NCBI GenBank assembly: GCA_002786385.1
Contig: PGCN01000024.1
Coordinates: forward strand, 83,334 to 147,333
Length of the DNA stretch: 64,000 nucleotides
Origin: Flavobacterium sp. FEMGT703F
GTDB lineage: Bacteria > Bacteroidota > Bacteroidia > Flavobacteriales > Flavobacteriaceae
Reading direction: 5' to 3'
Shown here: positions 63,210 through 64,000 of the stretch, one piece after another
How the letters are laid out: the number at the start of each line of letters is the position of its first letter
How positions within the stretch are numbered: position 1 is the first letter of the stretch
Program-made: the position numbers and the translations under genes
Notes under the pieces: model-generated
The model's input: the letters and a program-made list of their open reading frames with translations, nothing else
What the model was told of the DNA's origin: nothing
Databases searched by the model: none

Positions 63210-63238
63210 CCCGAAGCTTCGGGACGCTACACGGTAGC
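63210..63238. repeat. GC-rich hairpin pair
   Basis: The perfect palindrome CCCGAAGCTTCGGG (63210-63223) is followed by GCTAC-ACG-GTAGC (63226-63238). The second resembles GCTAC-CGC-GTAGC at 59769-59781. It is GC-rich compared with its neighbours. Confidence 0.65.
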
Positions 63239-63291
63239 TCGCTGCTGTCGGGGCTAAATTCACCTTGGGTAGTTTGTTAGAACAGTGCTAA

Positions 63292-63534
63292 CTACAAATG
63301 AATCAAATGAAAACCGTATTCCGAAATCACTAGCTTATGGGTTTCGCGGTAAATTAAGTACTTATTAACCATTACCAACGTTTCAGTAGTAGATGGAAAA
63401 ATATAGTCGCAAAAAGGCTGGTTGACTTCAAAAAAAGTAATCGGGTCTTTAATTTTTTCACCCCGAAAATAATACTCAATTATCAAAGGAGTATCATAGC
63501 GTTGAGCTTGCTCAAATACAGAAGACAATATCAT
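63292..63534 (-). CDS. Small hypothetical protein
   Basis: An 80-aa soluble protein with no recognised family (start MILSSVFEQAQRYD). It is rich in aromatic residues and has alternating strand-like segments (LIIEYYFRG, TLVMVNKYLIYR). A full reading frame with a plausible start and normal composition supports a real gene. Function unknown. Confidence 0.55.
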   Translation of the reverse strand: MILSSVFEQAQRYDTPLIIEYYFRGEKIKDPITFFEVNQPFCDYIFPSTTETLVMVNKYLIYRETHKLVISEYGFHLIHL

Positions 63535-63783
63535 GGGTAGGTTAGTTTGTGTTGGGTGTGTAAATGTAGAGAATTCTTATAAATAGTAAATGTTAAAACC
63601 ATGACCTCAAGATGTTAAAAAAGGAAGTTGTTAAACGGTAAAACAGTAAAAAACTTACAATAAAAAGCCTATTAGAACCAAATTAACTAACTACCATCAA
63701 CCCAAAAAATCTAAACCTATCCCAAAAACCTTATTTTAACCATTACTACATCAATAAATTGTTATATTGATATTGCTATTGCA
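63535..63783. other. AT-rich gap, no gene seen
   Basis: About 250 bp between the small protein and the final terminator. AT-rich, with no gene or repeat that I can support. Confidence 0.5.
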
Positions 63784-63784
63784 A

Positions 63785-63820
63785 AAAAAACACCCGCTCA
63801 TCAGAACGGGTGTTTTTGTA
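63785..63820 (-). terminator. Terminator of the T9SS cargo gene
   Basis: Stem AAAACACCCG/CGGGTGTTTT, 10-nt loop; leftward it ends in a T tract directly after the stop of the cargo gene. Confidence 0.85.
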
Positions 63821-63833
63821 TTTAGTAGTTTGT

Positions 63834-64000
63834 TTATCGTTTCAAACTAAAGTGCGCTTTAAACTGCTTCATCACGCCATTTTCAGGGTAGTCTACCGTA
63901 AACCAGTAATCCGTTGACGGTAATGGTTGTCCGTTATAAGTTCCGTCCCAACCATCGCCCGAAGCACTCAGTTGTTTGAGCAACTTACCGTAGCGGTCAA
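63834..64000 (-). CDS. T9SS type B sorting domain, C-terminal end of a secreted protein (partial)
   Basis: Only the last ~55 codons are in the window; the 5' part lies to the right. The segment reads DRYGKLLKQLSASGDGWDGT..., then NGQPLPSTDYWFTVDY and KQFKAHFSLKR before the stop (63834-63836). This is the CHU_C/TIGR04131 gliding-motility-associated C-terminal domain, the type B signal for the type IX secretion system. The protein is thus probably a large secreted or surface protein. Its main domains cannot be seen. Confidence 0.9.
   Translation of the reverse strand, partial: DRYGKLLKQLSASGDGWDGTYNGQPLPSTDYWFTVDYPENGVMKQFKAHFSLKR

Overview
The window looks like a piece of a Flavobacteriaceae chromosome, most likely Flavobacterium. 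The evidence is AT-rich DNA, promoters of the Bacteroidetes TTG-N19-TAnnTTTG type (a clean example precedes the cold-shock gene), a type IX secretion type B sorting domain at the right edge, a bacilliredoxin YtxJ, a Rho factor with a long disordered N-terminal insert, and many DUF families typical of the group. I found no rRNA, tRNA, CRISPR array, prophage or intact insertion sequence. Most of the window is core genome.

Layout. 1-14.8 kb: the end of a Brp/Blh-type carotene dioxygenase gene, dnaK, a membrane protein, rho, a DUF4293 protein, a YfcE-like phosphodiesterase, truA plus an ABC exporter, lpdA, a TPR protein and gyrA. 15-21.5 kb: clpC, a fused RimB-like/RimK protein, a TMEM175-type channel, a DUF1304 protein and a solitary hutH. 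21.7-26.7 kb: the threonine operon thrABC, preceded by a short Thr-rich leader peptide and a candidate attenuator hairpin. 26.7-36.4 kb: exported proteins and lipoproteins, ytxJ, clpB, a membrane-tethered LuxR regulator beside a DUF4199 protein, a DUF1801 protein and an SGNH hydrolase.

36.4-52.7 kb is read entirely leftward and is the most interesting stretch. It holds a subtilase lipoprotein, acetyl-CoA synthetase (acs), a TetR-controlled ABC efflux operon, a second short-chain acyl-CoA synthetase (PrpE type), a single-domain response regulator, a transporter-like SSS-STAC histidine kinase with a tiny overlapping membrane protein, an MHS-type organic-acid permease, an outer-membrane porin, and a small zinc-ribbon/HTH protein resembling the DNA-binding part of IS1 transposases. 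An 18-bp element (TTGCTAAATA-NN-TATAYW) lies about 70-76 bp upstream of acs and of the PrpE-type gene, and also over the -7 region of the zinc-ribbon/HTH gene. This suggests a short-chain fatty-acid uptake and activation regulon: an autoregulated, transposase-derived DNA-binding protein would switch on acetate and propionate activation, with the porin, permease and sensor kinase as co-located functions. This is inference from sequence.

53-64 kb: a CHASE3-multi-PAS protein with a kinase H-box but no ATPase domain, a cold-shock protein, a lipoprotein, valS, a DUF1573 protein, a two-motif aspartic protease with PDZ, a class I aminotransferase, a small unknown protein, and the C-terminal end of a T9SS cargo protein that runs off the window. 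Intergenic regions throughout carry inverted or tandem short-word repeats and a few GC-rich hairpin clusters. Most genes end in clear hairpin-plus-T terminators, several shared between convergent genes.
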